Positions 52,543 to 61,512 of a DNA stretch of 64,000 nucleotides are shown piece after piece. The translations under genes and the position numbers were made by a program. Below the pieces are notes generated by a model, which did no database searches, was not told the DNA's origin, and was given only the letters and a program-made list of their open reading frames with translations. The stretch spans positions 62,001-126,000 of the forward strand of contig NZ_KI272874.1 in the NCBI RefSeq assembly GCF_000469505.1. The letters run 5' to 3'. Each line of letters opens with the position of its first letter. Within the stretch, counting starts at the first letter, position 1. The stretch comes from Leptotrichia sp. oral taxon 215 str. W9775. GTDB lineage: Bacteria > Fusobacteriota > Fusobacteriia > Fusobacteriales > Leptotrichiaceae.

Positions 52543-53115
52543 ATGGACTTAGAAAAAATTAAAGTGAATGTGAGGGGACATCTTGATGAAAAGAGGTATG
52601 CGCACGTTGAAAGAGTTGCCGAGTGTGCAAAAAAACTGGCGAAAATTTATGGTGAAAATGAAGAAAATGTGGAAGTATCTGCCTATCTGCATGATATAGC
52701 AAAGTTTTTTGAACTTTCACGTATGCTTGATCTGGTAAAGGGGAAATATCCTGAAGTTGAAGATGAAATGTCACATTCAACAGCAGTATTACATGGTTTT
52801 GCAGGAGCAGAATTTGTAAAGAACAATTATGATATTTATGGTGTTGATAATGAGGATATACTCGATGGAGTGAGATATCACACCATAGGAAGTAAAAATA
52901 TGTCTACTTTGTCTAAAATAGTGTATCTTGCAGATGCGATAGAGGACGGAAGGACTTGGGAAGGTGTAGAAAAGGCAAGGGAACTTGCCAAAGAAAATCT
53001 GGATGAAGCAGTAAAATATGAAATAGATACAAAACTTGAATATCTGCTTTCAAAAAATAATATAATTCATCCGAACATCATTCTGTTCAGAAATTCTCTA
53101 ATATATAAAAAATAA
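52543..53115 (+). CDS. yqeK: HD-domain phosphohydrolase YqeK (Ap4A hydrolase family)
   Basis: A 190-residue HD protein with the family start VRGHLDEKRYAHVERVAECAKKLA (in parts, 9-35), metal-binding HDIAK (near 51) and GVRYHTIGSKNMSTLSKIVYLADAIE (108-134). YqeK proteins hydrolyse symmetrical diadenosine tetraphosphate in Gram-positive and related bacteria. nadD and rsfS, often adjacent in other genomes, are not next to it here. Confidence 0.93.
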   Translation: MDLEKIKVNVRGHLDEKRYAHVERVAECAKKLAKIYGENEENVEVSAYLHDIAKFFELSRMLDLVKGKYPEVEDEMSHSTAVLHGFAGAEFVKNNYDIYGVDNEDILDGVRYHTIGSKNMSTLSKIVYLADAIEDGRTWEGVEKARELAKENLDEAVKYEIDTKLEYLLSKNNIIHPNIILFRNSLIYKK

Positions 53116-53133
53116 AAATAAATAAGGTGAGAA

Positions 53134-55278
53134 ATGAAAAATTTGGAAAAAGAACTGAAATACCTGAGACAGGTACTTGAAGAATATGAGTTTACCTTTC
53201 AGGAAATTTTACAGCTCCTTGATTGGAGCCAGAAAAAAAGAAAGCTGTATAAACAGATTATAAACAGCTGGGAGGAAGATGGGGAAATTTATCTGAAAAG
53301 AAATGGGAAATATACACTGCCTGAAAAGGAAGGATTTCTTAGAGGAGAAATTTCAATTGGTAACGGAAATTTTGGATTTCTTGATATTCCTGGAGAAAAA
53401 AGTGTCTTTATACCTGGAAATTATTTAAATACTGCAATGAACGGAGACACAGTTCTTATAAGAATACTCAAGGACAGTAAATCTCCTGATAAGAGCAGAG
53501 AAGGTGAAGTCTATAAGATTGTAAAAAGGGACAGGGACATTGTTGTAGGAATATTTGAAAAGAGTATGAATTTCGGATTTGTAAGGCCTAAAAATGCTCC
53601 AAGGGATATATATATTTCAAAGAAAAAGACAAAAGGTGCGCAAACAGGGGATCTGGTTGCAGTAAAGATATATTTCTGGGGAGACAGTGAGAAAAAGCCT
53701 GAAGGTGAAGTGATAAGCATAATTGGAAATCCTCAGGATACAGAAACTTTGATTTCGGCTCTTCTGATAGATAACGGAATACAGGAAAAATTTTCCAGTG
53801 AAGTAATAAAGGAAGTCGACAGGATAGAAGAGGATTTCTCTGAAGAACTTGAAAATAGGAAAGACTTGAGACATCTTGACATTGTCACTATTGACGGGGC
53901 AGATGCAAAGGATCTAGATGATGCTGTATATGTTGAGAAAACAGATCTTGGATACAAGCTGTATGTAAGTATTGCAGATGTTTCCTATTACGTAAAAGAA
54001 GGAACGGAACTTGATACGGAAGCCTTAAAAAGAGGGAACTCTATTTACCTTGTTGATAGGGTAATACCTATGCTTCCAAGAAAACTTTCAAATAATCTGT
54101 GTTCATTGAATCCACATGAAGACAAGCTGACATTTACTGTGGAAATAGATTTTGATGACAGAGGAAAAGTAATAGGAAATGATTTCTATAAATCTGTTAT
54201 AAAATCTAAATACAGAATGACCTATACAGATGTAAATAAAATATTTGAAGGTGATGAAGAACTCATTGAAAAATACAGTGCCGTTCATAAAATGTTTACT
54301 GAAATGCTTGAGCTTTCACACATAATAAGGAACACTAAGAAACGTAGAGGAAGCATAGATTTTGAACTGCCTGAAATCAAGGTTGTACTCGATGAAAATA
54401 AACTTGTCAAGAAGATAGAAGTAAGGGAAAGAGGGGAAGCTGAAAAGCTGATAGAGGACTTTATGGTTGCGGCAAATGAAGTTGTGGCTGAAAAGCTTTT
54501 CTGGGAAGAAATACCTGCCATATACAGGGTGCATGAGGATCCTGATAAGGCAAAAATAGCTGTCCTGAATGAATCGCTGGCAAAATTTGGGTATTATATA
54601 AAAAATCTGGAAGATCTTCATCCTGGAAAATTTCAGACAATCATTGAGAAAACAACAGGACTTCCGGAAGGATATCTTATACATAAGCTTATTTTAAGGG
54701 CAATGCAGAGGGCAAGATATGCAAATAAAAATCTGGGTCACTTTGGACTGGCTTCAAAATATTATCTGCATTTTACTTCGCCTATTAGAAGATATTCGGA
54801 TCTTGTAGTCCATAGAATGCTGGGAAGATCAATAGAAAGATTTATGAAGGAAAAGGAAAAGGCTAAGTATATGTCCAGCTTTGAAGTGATTTCAACGGCT
54901 ATTTCCAGAACAGAGAGAATAGCCGACAAGCTTGAGGAAGACAGTGTGAAAATAAAGCTTATTGAATATATGCAGGATAAGATTGGAAAAACTTATATTG
55001 CAAGGCTTAGCGGAATGAACAGAAACAAGATATTTATGGAACTTGAAAACCATATAGAAGTTGTTTATAATGTAAATACTGTAAGGGACAGTTTTGTCTA
55101 TGATGAAGAAAACTATAAAATTACTGACAGGAAAAACAATATCTCATACACAATGGGAGACACCCTGAAGGTAATAGTTACAGGAGCTTCATATGATAGA
55201 ATGGAAATAGAGGTTGTACCTTTCAGTGAAGAAATAATAGATTTGGAAAATATTGAAGCAGAAGATGAGGGGAATTAG
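53134..55278 (+). CDS. rnr: Ribonuclease R
   Basis: A 714-residue 3'-5' exoribonuclease. Visible in order: an N-terminal winged-helix-like segment, two cold-shock domains (GNGNFGFLDIPGEKSVF near 73 and SMNFGFVRPKNAPRDIY near 145), the RNB catalytic domain with DGADAKDLDDAVY (near 254) and PRKLSNNLCSLNP, and a C-terminal S1 domain from about 625. The smpB gene follows 2 nt downstream, a coupling that fits their joint role in trans-translation quality control. Confidence 0.96.
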   Translation: MKNLEKELKYLRQVLEEYEFTFQEILQLLDWSQKKRKLYKQIINSWEEDGEIYLKRNGKYTLPEKEGFLRGEISIGNGNFGFLDIPGEKSVFIPGNYLNTAMNGDTVLIRILKDSKSPDKSREGEVYKIVKRDRDIVVGIFEKSMNFGFVRPKNAPRDIYISKKKTKGAQTGDLVAVKIYFWGDSEKKPEGEVISIIGNPQDTETLISALLIDNGIQEKFSSEVIKEVDRIEEDFSEELENRKDLRHLDIVTIDGADAKDLDDAVYVEKTDLGYKLYVSIADVSYYVKEGTELDTEALKRGNSIYLVDRVIPMLPRKLSNNLCSLNPHEDKLTFTVEIDFDDRGKVIGNDFYKSVIKSKYRMTYTDVNKIFEGDEELIEKYSAVHKMFTEMLELSHIIRNTKKRRGSIDFELPEIKVVLDENKLVKKIEVRERGEAEKLIEDFMVAANEVVAEKLFWEEIPAIYRVHEDPDKAKIAVLNESLAKFGYYIKNLEDLHPGKFQTIIEKTTGLPEGYLIHKLILRAMQRARYANKNLGHFGLASKYYLHFTSPIRRYSDLVVHRMLGRSIERFMKEKEKAKYMSSFEVISTAISRTERIADKLEEDSVKIKLIEYMQDKIGKTYIARLSGMNRNKIFMELENHIEVVYNVNTVRDSFVYDEENYKITDRKNNISYTMGDTLKVIVTGASYDRMEIEVVPFSEEIIDLENIEAEDEGN

Positions 55279-55280
55279 AA

Positions 55281-55727
55281 ATGGTACTGGCTAGAAATAA
55301 AAAAGCATTTCATGATTATTTCATTGAGGATAAGCTGGAAGCTGGAATGGAACTTGTAGGAACAGAAGTTAAATCTGTGAAGGCAGGAAAAGTAAGTATA
55401 AAGGAAAGCTTCATAAGAATTATAAAAAATGAGATTTTCATAATGAATATGCATATAACACCGTATGAATTTGGAAATATAAACAATCTTCCCGAATCGA
55501 GGGTAAGAAAACTTCTCCTTAACAGGAAGGAAATAGAAAAATGGGCAGCTAAGATAAAGGAGCAGGGATATACGATAATTCCTTTGTCTGTCTACACGAA
55601 ACAGAGACTTGTAAAAATGGAGATAGGGCTTGCAAAAGGGAAAAAATTGCATGATAAGAGGGAAGCCCTTAAAAGAAAAGACCAGGAAAGGGATATGAAA
55701 AAGGTACAGAAGGATTTTAGAAAATAA
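55281..55727 (+). CDS. smpB: SsrA-binding protein SmpB
   Basis: A 148-residue protein with the family core NKKAFHDYFIEDKLEAGMEL, GTEVKSVKAGKVSIKESF, NMHITPYEFGN and the C-terminal tail of the tmRNA-binding protein (LAKGKKLHDKREALKRKD). It binds tmRNA in ribosome rescue. tmRNA itself (ssrA) was not seen in this window. Confidence 0.97.
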   Translation: MVLARNKKAFHDYFIEDKLEAGMELVGTEVKSVKAGKVSIKESFIRIIKNEIFIMNMHITPYEFGNINNLPESRVRKLLLNRKEIEKWAAKIKEQGYTIIPLSVYTKQRLVKMEIGLAKGKKLHDKREALKRKDQERDMKKVQKDFRK

Positions 55728-55786
55728 ATCCAGGCTTTCCGGTAATTAATATACAATAAAATAGACTTATAAGGAAGGGATTGTCA

Positions 55787-56701
55787 TTGAAAAAGATTGG
55801 GCTCAAATTTGAAAAGAACGCAGTCGCACAGATACTGGCTTTTGTAACAGTGTTTTTCTGGTCAGTGTCAATAGTGTTTACAAAAATTGGTACAAAATAT
55901 TACGATTCAACAACTTTAGCAGTTTTAAGATACGTATTTACTTTTTTTATGTTAATTGTTGTCATAATTATAAAGAAAATAAAACTTCCTGATAAAAAAG
56001 ATATTCCGATGTTTTTTCTTACAGGACTTATGGGGTTTGCCCTTCATATGATAACCTTTAATAAGGGGGTAAGCACATTGAGTTCAGCAACATCGAGTAT
56101 TCTGCTGGCATGTGCACCTATATTTACTTCAATCCTGTCGGTAGCTTTCCTTAAGGAAAGAATAAATATTTACTGCTGGATTTCGATTTTTATTTCTTTT
56201 TCAGGAATACTGATTTTGACATTATGGGAAGGGGTATTTTCCTTTAATGAAGGAATTTTCTGGATGCTTCTGTCGGCATTTCTGCTGGCAATATACAATA
56301 TAATGCAGAGAAAATTTTCAGGAAAGTATTCAGGAACTGAATCTTCCATATACTGCATGATGACGGGAGCGATTTTACTTGCTATCTATTCGCCAAAGTC
56401 TTTACTGAAAATACCTGAAATGAATTTAGGCCAGTTTACAGTAATATTCTGCCTGTCATTTTTTACTAGTGTGGTTGCCTATATTTTATGGGGAAAGGCA
56501 CTTGCAATGGCGGACAGTGCCGGAGAAATAGCTAATTTCATGTTTTTAGGACCATTTATATCAACTTTGGCGGGAGTACTATTTTTACATGAGGGACTTT
56601 CCTTATCTACAATTATTGGAGGAGCAGTGATCCTGGTGGGAATAATAGGATTCAATAAATTTAAGAATATGAAGGAAAATAAATATATAAGAATAAAATA
56701 A
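55787..56701 (+). CDS. DMT/EamA family transporter
   Basis: A protein of about 305 residues with ten membrane helices in two EamA repeats (FWSVSIVFTKIGTKYY...TLSSATSSILLACAPIF and ...LGPFISTLAGVLFLHEGLSLSTIIGGAVILVGI, split). No ATG is available. Two TTG codons are possible, at 55781 and 55787, and 55787 is better spaced from GGAAGG (55773-55778). EamA proteins export metabolites such as amino acids, and the substrate is unknown. Confidence 0.88.
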   Translation: MKKIGLKFEKNAVAQILAFVTVFFWSVSIVFTKIGTKYYDSTTLAVLRYVFTFFMLIVVIIIKKIKLPDKKDIPMFFLTGLMGFALHMITFNKGVSTLSSATSSILLACAPIFTSILSVAFLKERINIYCWISIFISFSGILILTLWEGVFSFNEGIFWMLLSAFLLAIYNIMQRKFSGKYSGTESSIYCMMTGAILLAIYSPKSLLKIPEMNLGQFTVIFCLSFFTSVVAYILWGKALAMADSAGEIANFMFLGPFISTLAGVLFLHEGLSLSTIIGGAVILVGIIGFNKFKNMKENKYIRIK

Positions 56702-56728
56702 ATATAATTGAAACAAGAGGTGGAAATA

Positions 56729-57553
56729 ATGATTCTAGACATTGTAAAGGTAGTTTTACTGAGCCTTGTGGAAGGGCTGACAGAGTTCATTCCTGTAAGC
56801 AGTACGGGACATATGATAATAGTGGAACAGTTTTTAAGGCTGTCGGAAAATAAGCAGTTTGTAAATGCCTTTGAAATAATAATACAGCTGGGGGCAATTC
56901 TTTCGGTAGTTGTGTATTACTGGCATAAAATATGGCCTTTTTCGCCAAAACTGTCACCGCGGAAGAGAAAAGAAATAATAATCATGTGGATAAAAATTAT
57001 AGTGGCAGTACTGCCTGCAGTAGTTTTAGGACTGCTTTTTGATGATGTCATAGACGAACATCTGTTTAATCCAATGACAGTTTCGGTAATGCTTGTAGTA
57101 TACGGAATTTTACTTATATGGCTGGAATCAGGGAAAAAAAGGAAGGAAAAGTATAAAACAATATCTGAACTTCCAATTTTAACAGCTGTAGAAATAGGAA
57201 TTTTCCAATGCCTGGCAATGGTGCCCGGTACTTCAAGATCGGCAGCAACTATTATTGGTGGAGTCCTTCTTGGACTTAACAGGGTTCTTGCAACTGAATT
57301 TTCTTTCTTCCTGGCGATTCCTACAATGCTGGGGGCAACCCTTTTAAAAGTAGTTAAAATGGGATCGGGTCTAAGTGGCTACGAATGGTTCCTTATAGCT
57401 TTGGGATTTGTTTTATCTTTCATATTTGCTTATGGAGTAATAAAAGTATTTATGAATTATATTAAAAAACATGATTTCAAAATATTCGGATATTACCGTA
57501 TCATAGTAGGGATACTTATTCTGATTTTATTCCTTACAGGAGTTGTAAAGTAA
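56729..57553 (+). CDS. uppP: Undecaprenyl-diphosphatase UppP (BacA)
   Basis: Recycles the lipid carrier for cell-wall and surface-glycan synthesis. The start was set at 56729 (MILDIVKVV) after AGAGGTGG; the in-frame TTG at 56708 is weaker. Motifs: EGLTEFIPVSSTGHMI (near 14-29) and PGTSRSAATIIGGVLLGLNR (near 161-180), giving the catalytic Glu-rich and Arg/Ser loops. The 275-residue length is typical. It sits 3 nt before hemZ. Confidence 0.96.
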   Translation: MILDIVKVVLLSLVEGLTEFIPVSSTGHMIIVEQFLRLSENKQFVNAFEIIIQLGAILSVVVYYWHKIWPFSPKLSPRKRKEIIIMWIKIIVAVLPAVVLGLLFDDVIDEHLFNPMTVSVMLVVYGILLIWLESGKKRKEKYKTISELPILTAVEIGIFQCLAMVPGTSRSAATIIGGVLLGLNRVLATEFSFFLAIPTMLGATLLKVVKMGSGLSGYEWFLIALGFVLSFIFAYGVIKVFMNYIKKHDFKIFGYYRIIVGILILILFLTGVVK

Positions 57554-57556
57554 AAG

Positions 57557-59020
57557 ATGATAACTGCAAATATAGACATAAATAAGAATAAACTGGAAGA
57601 ATTTGTGAGGGTTCTTCTTCCTGAATACTATGAAATTTTATCTGAAAATACAGATAAAGACATATGTATAGATGTAAATGAAACTTTACAGTTAATAACA
57701 GTGAAAACCTCTGTTATTATTGGAGGTAAAACTGTAAAGGAAACAGAACTTTCTTATGAAAAAATAGGATATGACTATTTTGATCAGGCGGAAGTTATGG
57801 CAAAAACCTCCCTTCTGAAGCTTTCTGGAAAAGAGAAGGAATATAAATGGGGAGGACTTATCGGGGTAAGGCCTACAAAGATTGCCGGAAGATTTTTAAA
57901 TATGGGACTTTCCTATGAAAAAATTGAAGAAATACTTAAAAATATATACTTTGTAAGTAACGAAAAGATAAAGCTGCTTCTCGGTATAGTGAAAAGACAG
58001 GAAAAATACCTCGACAGGGAAACAATAGGAGTTTACATTGGTGTAGCATTCTGTCCAACAAAATGTACCTACTGTTCATTTCCTGCGTATCTTCTGAAGG
58101 GAAAGTATGCAGAAAGATATGATGAATATATTGAGTCGCTTTACAATGAAACGGCTGAAATAGGGAAATTTTCAAAGGAAGAGAAATTAAAAATAAATAC
58201 GATATACATTGGCGGGGGAACCCCGTCAATACTTTCTGCTGAAGAAATTGAAAAACTGCTTCTGACTGTAAAGGAAAATTATGATTTACAAAGTCTTAGA
58301 GAATTTACCTTTGAAGCAGGGAGAATTGACACTTTAGACAGGAAAAAACTTGAAATACTGAAAAAACATGGTGTGGATAAAATAAGTATAAATCCACAGA
58401 GTTTCAATGAAAAAACATTAAAGCTTGTAAACAGGTATCACAACAGGGAAGAATTTGACAATGTTTACAGTATAGCCAAGGAAATAGGACTTAAAATCAA
58501 TATGGATTTAATTCTGGGCCTTCCAGGAGAAACTACTGAAGATATTTTACATACACTGGAGGAAGTGGAAAAATACAATCCTGAAAACCTTACAATTCAT
58601 AATCTTGCCATAAAAAATGCAAGCAAACTGAATAAGGAAAATTACAGGCACTATATTGAACTTGATTATGAAAAAATTTTTAATAAGATAAGTGAAGTAA
58701 CAGGAAGTAAGAAACTGAAACCTTACTATATGTATAGACAGAAAAACAGCTTTCAGTGGGGAGAAAACCTGGGATACTCACTGGAAGGAGAAGAATCTAT
58801 CTATAATATTGAAATGATAGAGGAAAACAAGACTGTTATTGGAATAGGAGCAGGCGCAATAACAAAACTTATACATTATAATGAAACAGAAAAGAGAAAC
58901 AGTATAAAAAGGCTTGTAAATCCCAAAGATCCGCTGGTATGGATAAATGAACTGCCTGTAAGGCTGGAGGAGAAAAAGCAGGCGTTAAGGAAATTGTTTG
59001 AAAAAATAGATGAAAAATAA
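57557..59020 (+). CDS. hemZ: Radical-SAM coproporphyrinogen dehydrogenase-like protein HemZ
   Basis: A 487-residue radical-SAM protein: the CPTKCTYC cluster motif (near 166-173), YIGGGTPS (near 216), INPQSFNEKTLK and LILGLPGET (near 321). Its separate N-terminal domain (1-150) is characteristic of HemZ rather than HemN. HemZ-type proteins are found in many anaerobes, and some may act in other haem-related or methylation steps. No other haem genes lie nearby. Confidence 0.87.
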   Translation: MITANIDINKNKLEEFVRVLLPEYYEILSENTDKDICIDVNETLQLITVKTSVIIGGKTVKETELSYEKIGYDYFDQAEVMAKTSLLKLSGKEKEYKWGGLIGVRPTKIAGRFLNMGLSYEKIEEILKNIYFVSNEKIKLLLGIVKRQEKYLDRETIGVYIGVAFCPTKCTYCSFPAYLLKGKYAERYDEYIESLYNETAEIGKFSKEEKLKINTIYIGGGTPSILSAEEIEKLLLTVKENYDLQSLREFTFEAGRIDTLDRKKLEILKKHGVDKISINPQSFNEKTLKLVNRYHNREEFDNVYSIAKEIGLKINMDLILGLPGETTEDILHTLEEVEKYNPENLTIHNLAIKNASKLNKENYRHYIELDYEKIFNKISEVTGSKKLKPYYMYRQKNSFQWGENLGYSLEGEESIYNIEMIEENKTVIGIGAGAITKLIHYNETEKRNSIKRLVNPKDPLVWINELPVRLEEKKQALRKLFEKIDEK

Positions 59021-59074
59021 AAGGGTTGGTAAAAAATTAAAATAAAAGGCAAATTAATTGAGGGGGTTGAAAAC

Positions 59075-59659
59075 ATGAAATTAAAACATGTTGTTATTTT
59101 TGTAATACTTTTAACTGCTGGAAACTTTTTAAGGCTCTATATTGAGGATAAAAACATTCCTGATATAGAAATTAGCGAAGAAGCTTCCTATAAGAAGGAT
59201 AAGGCTAAAAAGGAAAATGATCTGTCAAAGACAGATAAAAAGTTTGATGTGAACAGCGTCACCTATGATGAACTGCTGAAACTGGGATTTCAAAAGTCAA
59301 AGGCTGAAAAGATAATTGAATTCCGGGATGAAATGGGAATTATTTCAGATATAAAGGAAATGAAATATATTCCACGTTTTGGTGATGCAGGAGTAAAACA
59401 GGCAAAAAAGTATCTTTATGTTGATACGGAAAAAATAAAAAATCCTTCTGAAAACTACAATGGAAAGAATCTCAGAAAGTACAATATTAATAGCATTGAT
59501 GAGGATACATTGAAAATGCTGGGATTTACAAAAAAGGAAATAACAAAACTCATGCCGGAAATAAAAAATGGAAATGTCCGTTCCAATATTGACCTTGAAA
59601 AGATTATTGGAAGTGAAAGGTATGAGGAAGTTGAGAAGAGAATAAAATATAGTGAGTAG
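59075..59659 (+). CDS. Helix-hairpin-helix (ComEA-like) exported protein
   Basis: A 194-residue protein with an N-terminal membrane segment (4-20), a charged linker (30-60) and one clear HhH motif: FDVNSVTYDELLKLGFQKSKAEKIIEFRD (in parts, 64-92) followed by IKEMKYIPRFGDAGVKQAKKYL. A second, more divergent repeat lies at 132-190 (YNINSIDEDTLKMLGFTKKE). ComEA-type proteins bind DNA during uptake, but no other competence genes are next to it. The RBS is GAGGGGG. Confidence 0.75.
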   Translation: MKLKHVVIFVILLTAGNFLRLYIEDKNIPDIEISEEASYKKDKAKKENDLSKTDKKFDVNSVTYDELLKLGFQKSKAEKIIEFRDEMGIISDIKEMKYIPRFGDAGVKQAKKYLYVDTEKIKNPSENYNGKNLRKYNINSIDEDTLKMLGFTKKEITKLMPEIKNGNVRSNIDLEKIIGSERYEEVEKRIKYSE

Positions 59660-59664
59660 GGATA

Positions 59665-59693
59665 TTGACTTTTCCATTTTAGAATGTTATTAT
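59665..59693 (+). promoter_or_regulatory. Promoter of the VOC protein gene
   Basis: TTGACT (59665-59670), a 17-bp spacer and TATTAT (59688-59693), about 70 nt before the coding start. Confidence 0.65.
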
Positions 59694-59765
59694 ATTTTTA
59701 TGTACAAATATCGATATATAATATATGAAATAAAAATATTATTTTAAAAATGGGAAGTGAATGCT

Positions 59766-60596
59766 ATGAGTAATAAAAAAAGATACGGATTAAATTTTGA
59801 TTTTATAATCTTAAGAGTAAAAAATATTGAAAAAATGAAGGATTTCTATGTTAAGTTATTAAAAATGAAAATTCTGAAGGATGAGAAAAATACTGATAAA
59901 AGGGAAATTTCGCTAGGAACTGAAACAAAAGAAATAATAAGACTTATTTCCTATGGGAATGAAGAAATAAAAGGATATGATGAGACAAATGTGTATCATA
60001 TTGCATATTTATTACCTGAAAGGGAAGATTTAGGAAACTTTTTGAGAAACTGTGTGAAGGAGCAGATAAAACTTGACGGAGTAGGGGATCATGATGTAAG
60101 TGAAGCGATTTATCTGACAGATCCTGAAGGAAATGGGATTGAAGTTTATGCTGACAGGGATTATCATAACTGGAAATGGGAAAATGGCCATGTCGTTATG
60201 GGGACAGAACAGGTGGATGTTGAAGACCTGCTTAGAATTTCTGACAATATGCCGGAATTTTCAATTCCTGAGGGAACAAAAATAGGTCATATCCACATGG
60301 AATCTTCAGATATTGAAAATGATAAAAATTTTTATGTTGAAAAATTAGGTCTTAATATAGTTTCAGAAATGCCAAAGGCTTATTTCCTTTCGGTAGATGG
60401 ATATCATCATCATTTTGGAATGAATCAGTGGAATGGTATGAGAAAAATCCCTAAAAAAACAAATTCTACTGGAGTTGAAGAAATTTATGCAACAATGGAT
60501 AAAGAAAAATTTAAAAATATTTTTTCAGAAAAAAATGGAAATAAAGCAGTTATTGAGCTTCCAAATGGAATAAAACTGGCTGTAATCGCTGAATAG
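59766..60596 (+). CDS. VOC-superfamily (glyoxalase/catechol-2,3-dioxygenase-like) protein, CatE type
   Basis: About 276 residues with two VOC modules (about 7-125 and 165-275). The first has YHIAYLLPER (metal-ligand His) and IYLTDPEGNGIEVYADR; the second has IGHIHMESSDIE and YHHHFGMNQW. The start at 59766 was preferred over an in-frame GTG at 59757. The pattern matches the CatE/YfiE group of Fe-dependent catechol dioxygenase relatives. A dioxygenase reaction would need oxygen, so in this anaerobic context it may act as a glyoxalase-like or detoxifying enzyme. Confidence 0.85.
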   Translation: MSNKKRYGLNFDFIILRVKNIEKMKDFYVKLLKMKILKDEKNTDKREISLGTETKEIIRLISYGNEEIKGYDETNVYHIAYLLPEREDLGNFLRNCVKEQIKLDGVGDHDVSEAIYLTDPEGNGIEVYADRDYHNWKWENGHVVMGTEQVDVEDLLRISDNMPEFSIPEGTKIGHIHMESSDIENDKNFYVEKLGLNIVSEMPKAYFLSVDGYHHHFGMNQWNGMRKIPKKTNSTGVEEIYATMDKEKFKNIFSEKNGNKAVIELPNGIKLAVIAE

Positions 60597-60710
60597 AATA
60601 AAAAACATATAAAATTAAAGATTTTGGGAGATATGAAAAGAAGGAGATAAATTTTAGAAGTGACATTTACTATTGCAATTTACCTTCTTACTGAAATTAG
60701 AAAAAAATAG

Positions 60711-60739
60711 TTGACATATCTCTCAAAATTTATTAGAAT
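60711..60739 (+). promoter_or_regulatory. tRNA-Leu promoter
   Basis: A perfect TTGACA (60711-60716), a 17-bp spacer and TAGAAT (60734-60739), 35 nt upstream of the tRNA. The 60597-60710 stretch before it shows nothing else recognisable. Confidence 0.8.
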
Positions 60740-60773
60740 ATATAAGTATTAAAAATATTAATAATGGTGTTAT

Positions 60774-60860
60774 GCCCGAGTGGTGAAATTGGTAGACGCA
60801 ACGGACTCAAAATCCGTCGATAGTGATATCGTGCCGGTTCGACTCCGGCCTCGGGCACCA
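60774..60860 (+). tRNA. tRNA-Leu (anticodon CAA)
   Basis: An 87-nt class II tRNA. The acceptor stem is GCCCGAG/CTCGGGC with an encoded CCA end. The D-arm contains TGGTAGACGC, and the anticodon stem ACGGA/TCCGT holds loop CTCAAAA, so the anticodon is CAA (UUG codon). The long variable arm is CGATAGTGATATCG, and the T-arm has GGTTCGACTCC. All parts are canonical. Confidence 0.97.
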
Positions 60861-60887
60861 CTGAATTAGTAAAATGTTGTATATATA

Positions 60888-60925
60888 GTGCAAAACAGTA
60901 TTTATGCTGAATTGCACTTTTTCTT
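60888..60925 (+). terminator. Terminator after tRNA-Leu
   Basis: AGTGCAA (near 60889-60895) pairs with TTGCACT (near 60913-60919) around an AACAGTATTTATGCTG-type inner stem, followed by TTTTC-TTTTT. Confidence 0.8.
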
Positions 60926-61015
60926 TTTATTTATACTATTTCAGAGGTAACTATAATTAAATAAAATTCAAATAAATTTCTTGTTGTTTAAATTTATTTG
61001 GGCTCTATAATATAT

Positions 61016-61291
61016 ATGGGGGTGGAAAAAGAAAAAATAGGAAAATGCCCCATATGTGGCAATTTTATATATGAAAATCAGAAAAGCTATTACTGCAGCA
61101 ATTACAAAGAAGGCTGTAAATTTAATCTGTGGAAAGATACAAAATATTTTGATCAAGTCTTAAAAATAACAAAAGAAAAAGCAAAAAAATTACTGAAAGG
61201 GGAAAAAGCAAAATTTAAACTGAAAAGTAAAACAGAAAATGATTATGAAGCATATTTTACTATTGAAATGAAAAGAAAATATGTGAATTAA
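61016..61291 (+). CDS. Orphan topoisomerase-type zinc-ribbon protein (possibly a gene remnant)
   Basis: A protein of about 91 residues resembling one C-terminal zinc-ribbon/repeat unit of type IA topoisomerases: GKCPICGNFIYENQKSYYC, followed by C-KFNLWKD and KAKKLLKGEKAKFKLKSK. The four ligand-like cysteines are present, but there is no catalytic topoisomerase part. The start is unclear: ATG 61016 has no good ribosome site, and the frame opens at a TTG at 60998. It could be a small DNA-binding protein or the tail of a lost gene. It lies between the tRNA and an unrecognised two-gene unit. Confidence 0.55.
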   Translation: MGVEKEKIGKCPICGNFIYENQKSYYCSNYKEGCKFNLWKDTKYFDQVLKITKEKAKKLLKGEKAKFKLKSKTENDYEAYFTIEMKRKYVN

Positions 61292-61447
61292 AAAAAAGGA
61301 GATTTTGTTGGGAGTAAGAAGAAAAAAAATAGAAATACTATTGATAGAAAAAGACGATGTTAAGACTGGAAAATTTTGAAAAATAATATGAAAAATTTTA
61401 TGTTTTTTGCTTTTAATAAAGGAAGTGAGGAGATAGAAAAATCCTTA

Positions 61448-61477
61448 TTGATTTTTTTAAAAAAATTGAGGTATAAT
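61448..61477 (+). promoter_or_regulatory. Promoter of the two-gene unit at the window end
   Basis: TTGATT (61448-61453), an 18-bp spacer and TATAAT (61472-61477), 36 nt before the first start. The stretch 61292-61447 upstream holds only a 23-codon frame from a TTG at about 61309, with an AAGGAG site; it is not convincing as a gene. Confidence 0.65.
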
Positions 61478-61512
61478 ATGAACATAAATTATATTATTTT
61501 TTGGGAGGAAAA

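Noticed and set aside
60774..61016. tRNA-Leu as integration site (attB) of a mobile element
   Set aside because: I searched by eye for a repeat of the tRNA 3' end further downstream and found none before the window end, and no integrase is present. The other boundary could lie beyond 64000.
61309..61380. Mini reading frame of 23 codons starting TTG after an AAGGAG site
   Set aside because: Too short, no ATG, and no similarity; the site may be chance in A/T-rich DNA. It is recorded only because the spacing looks good.
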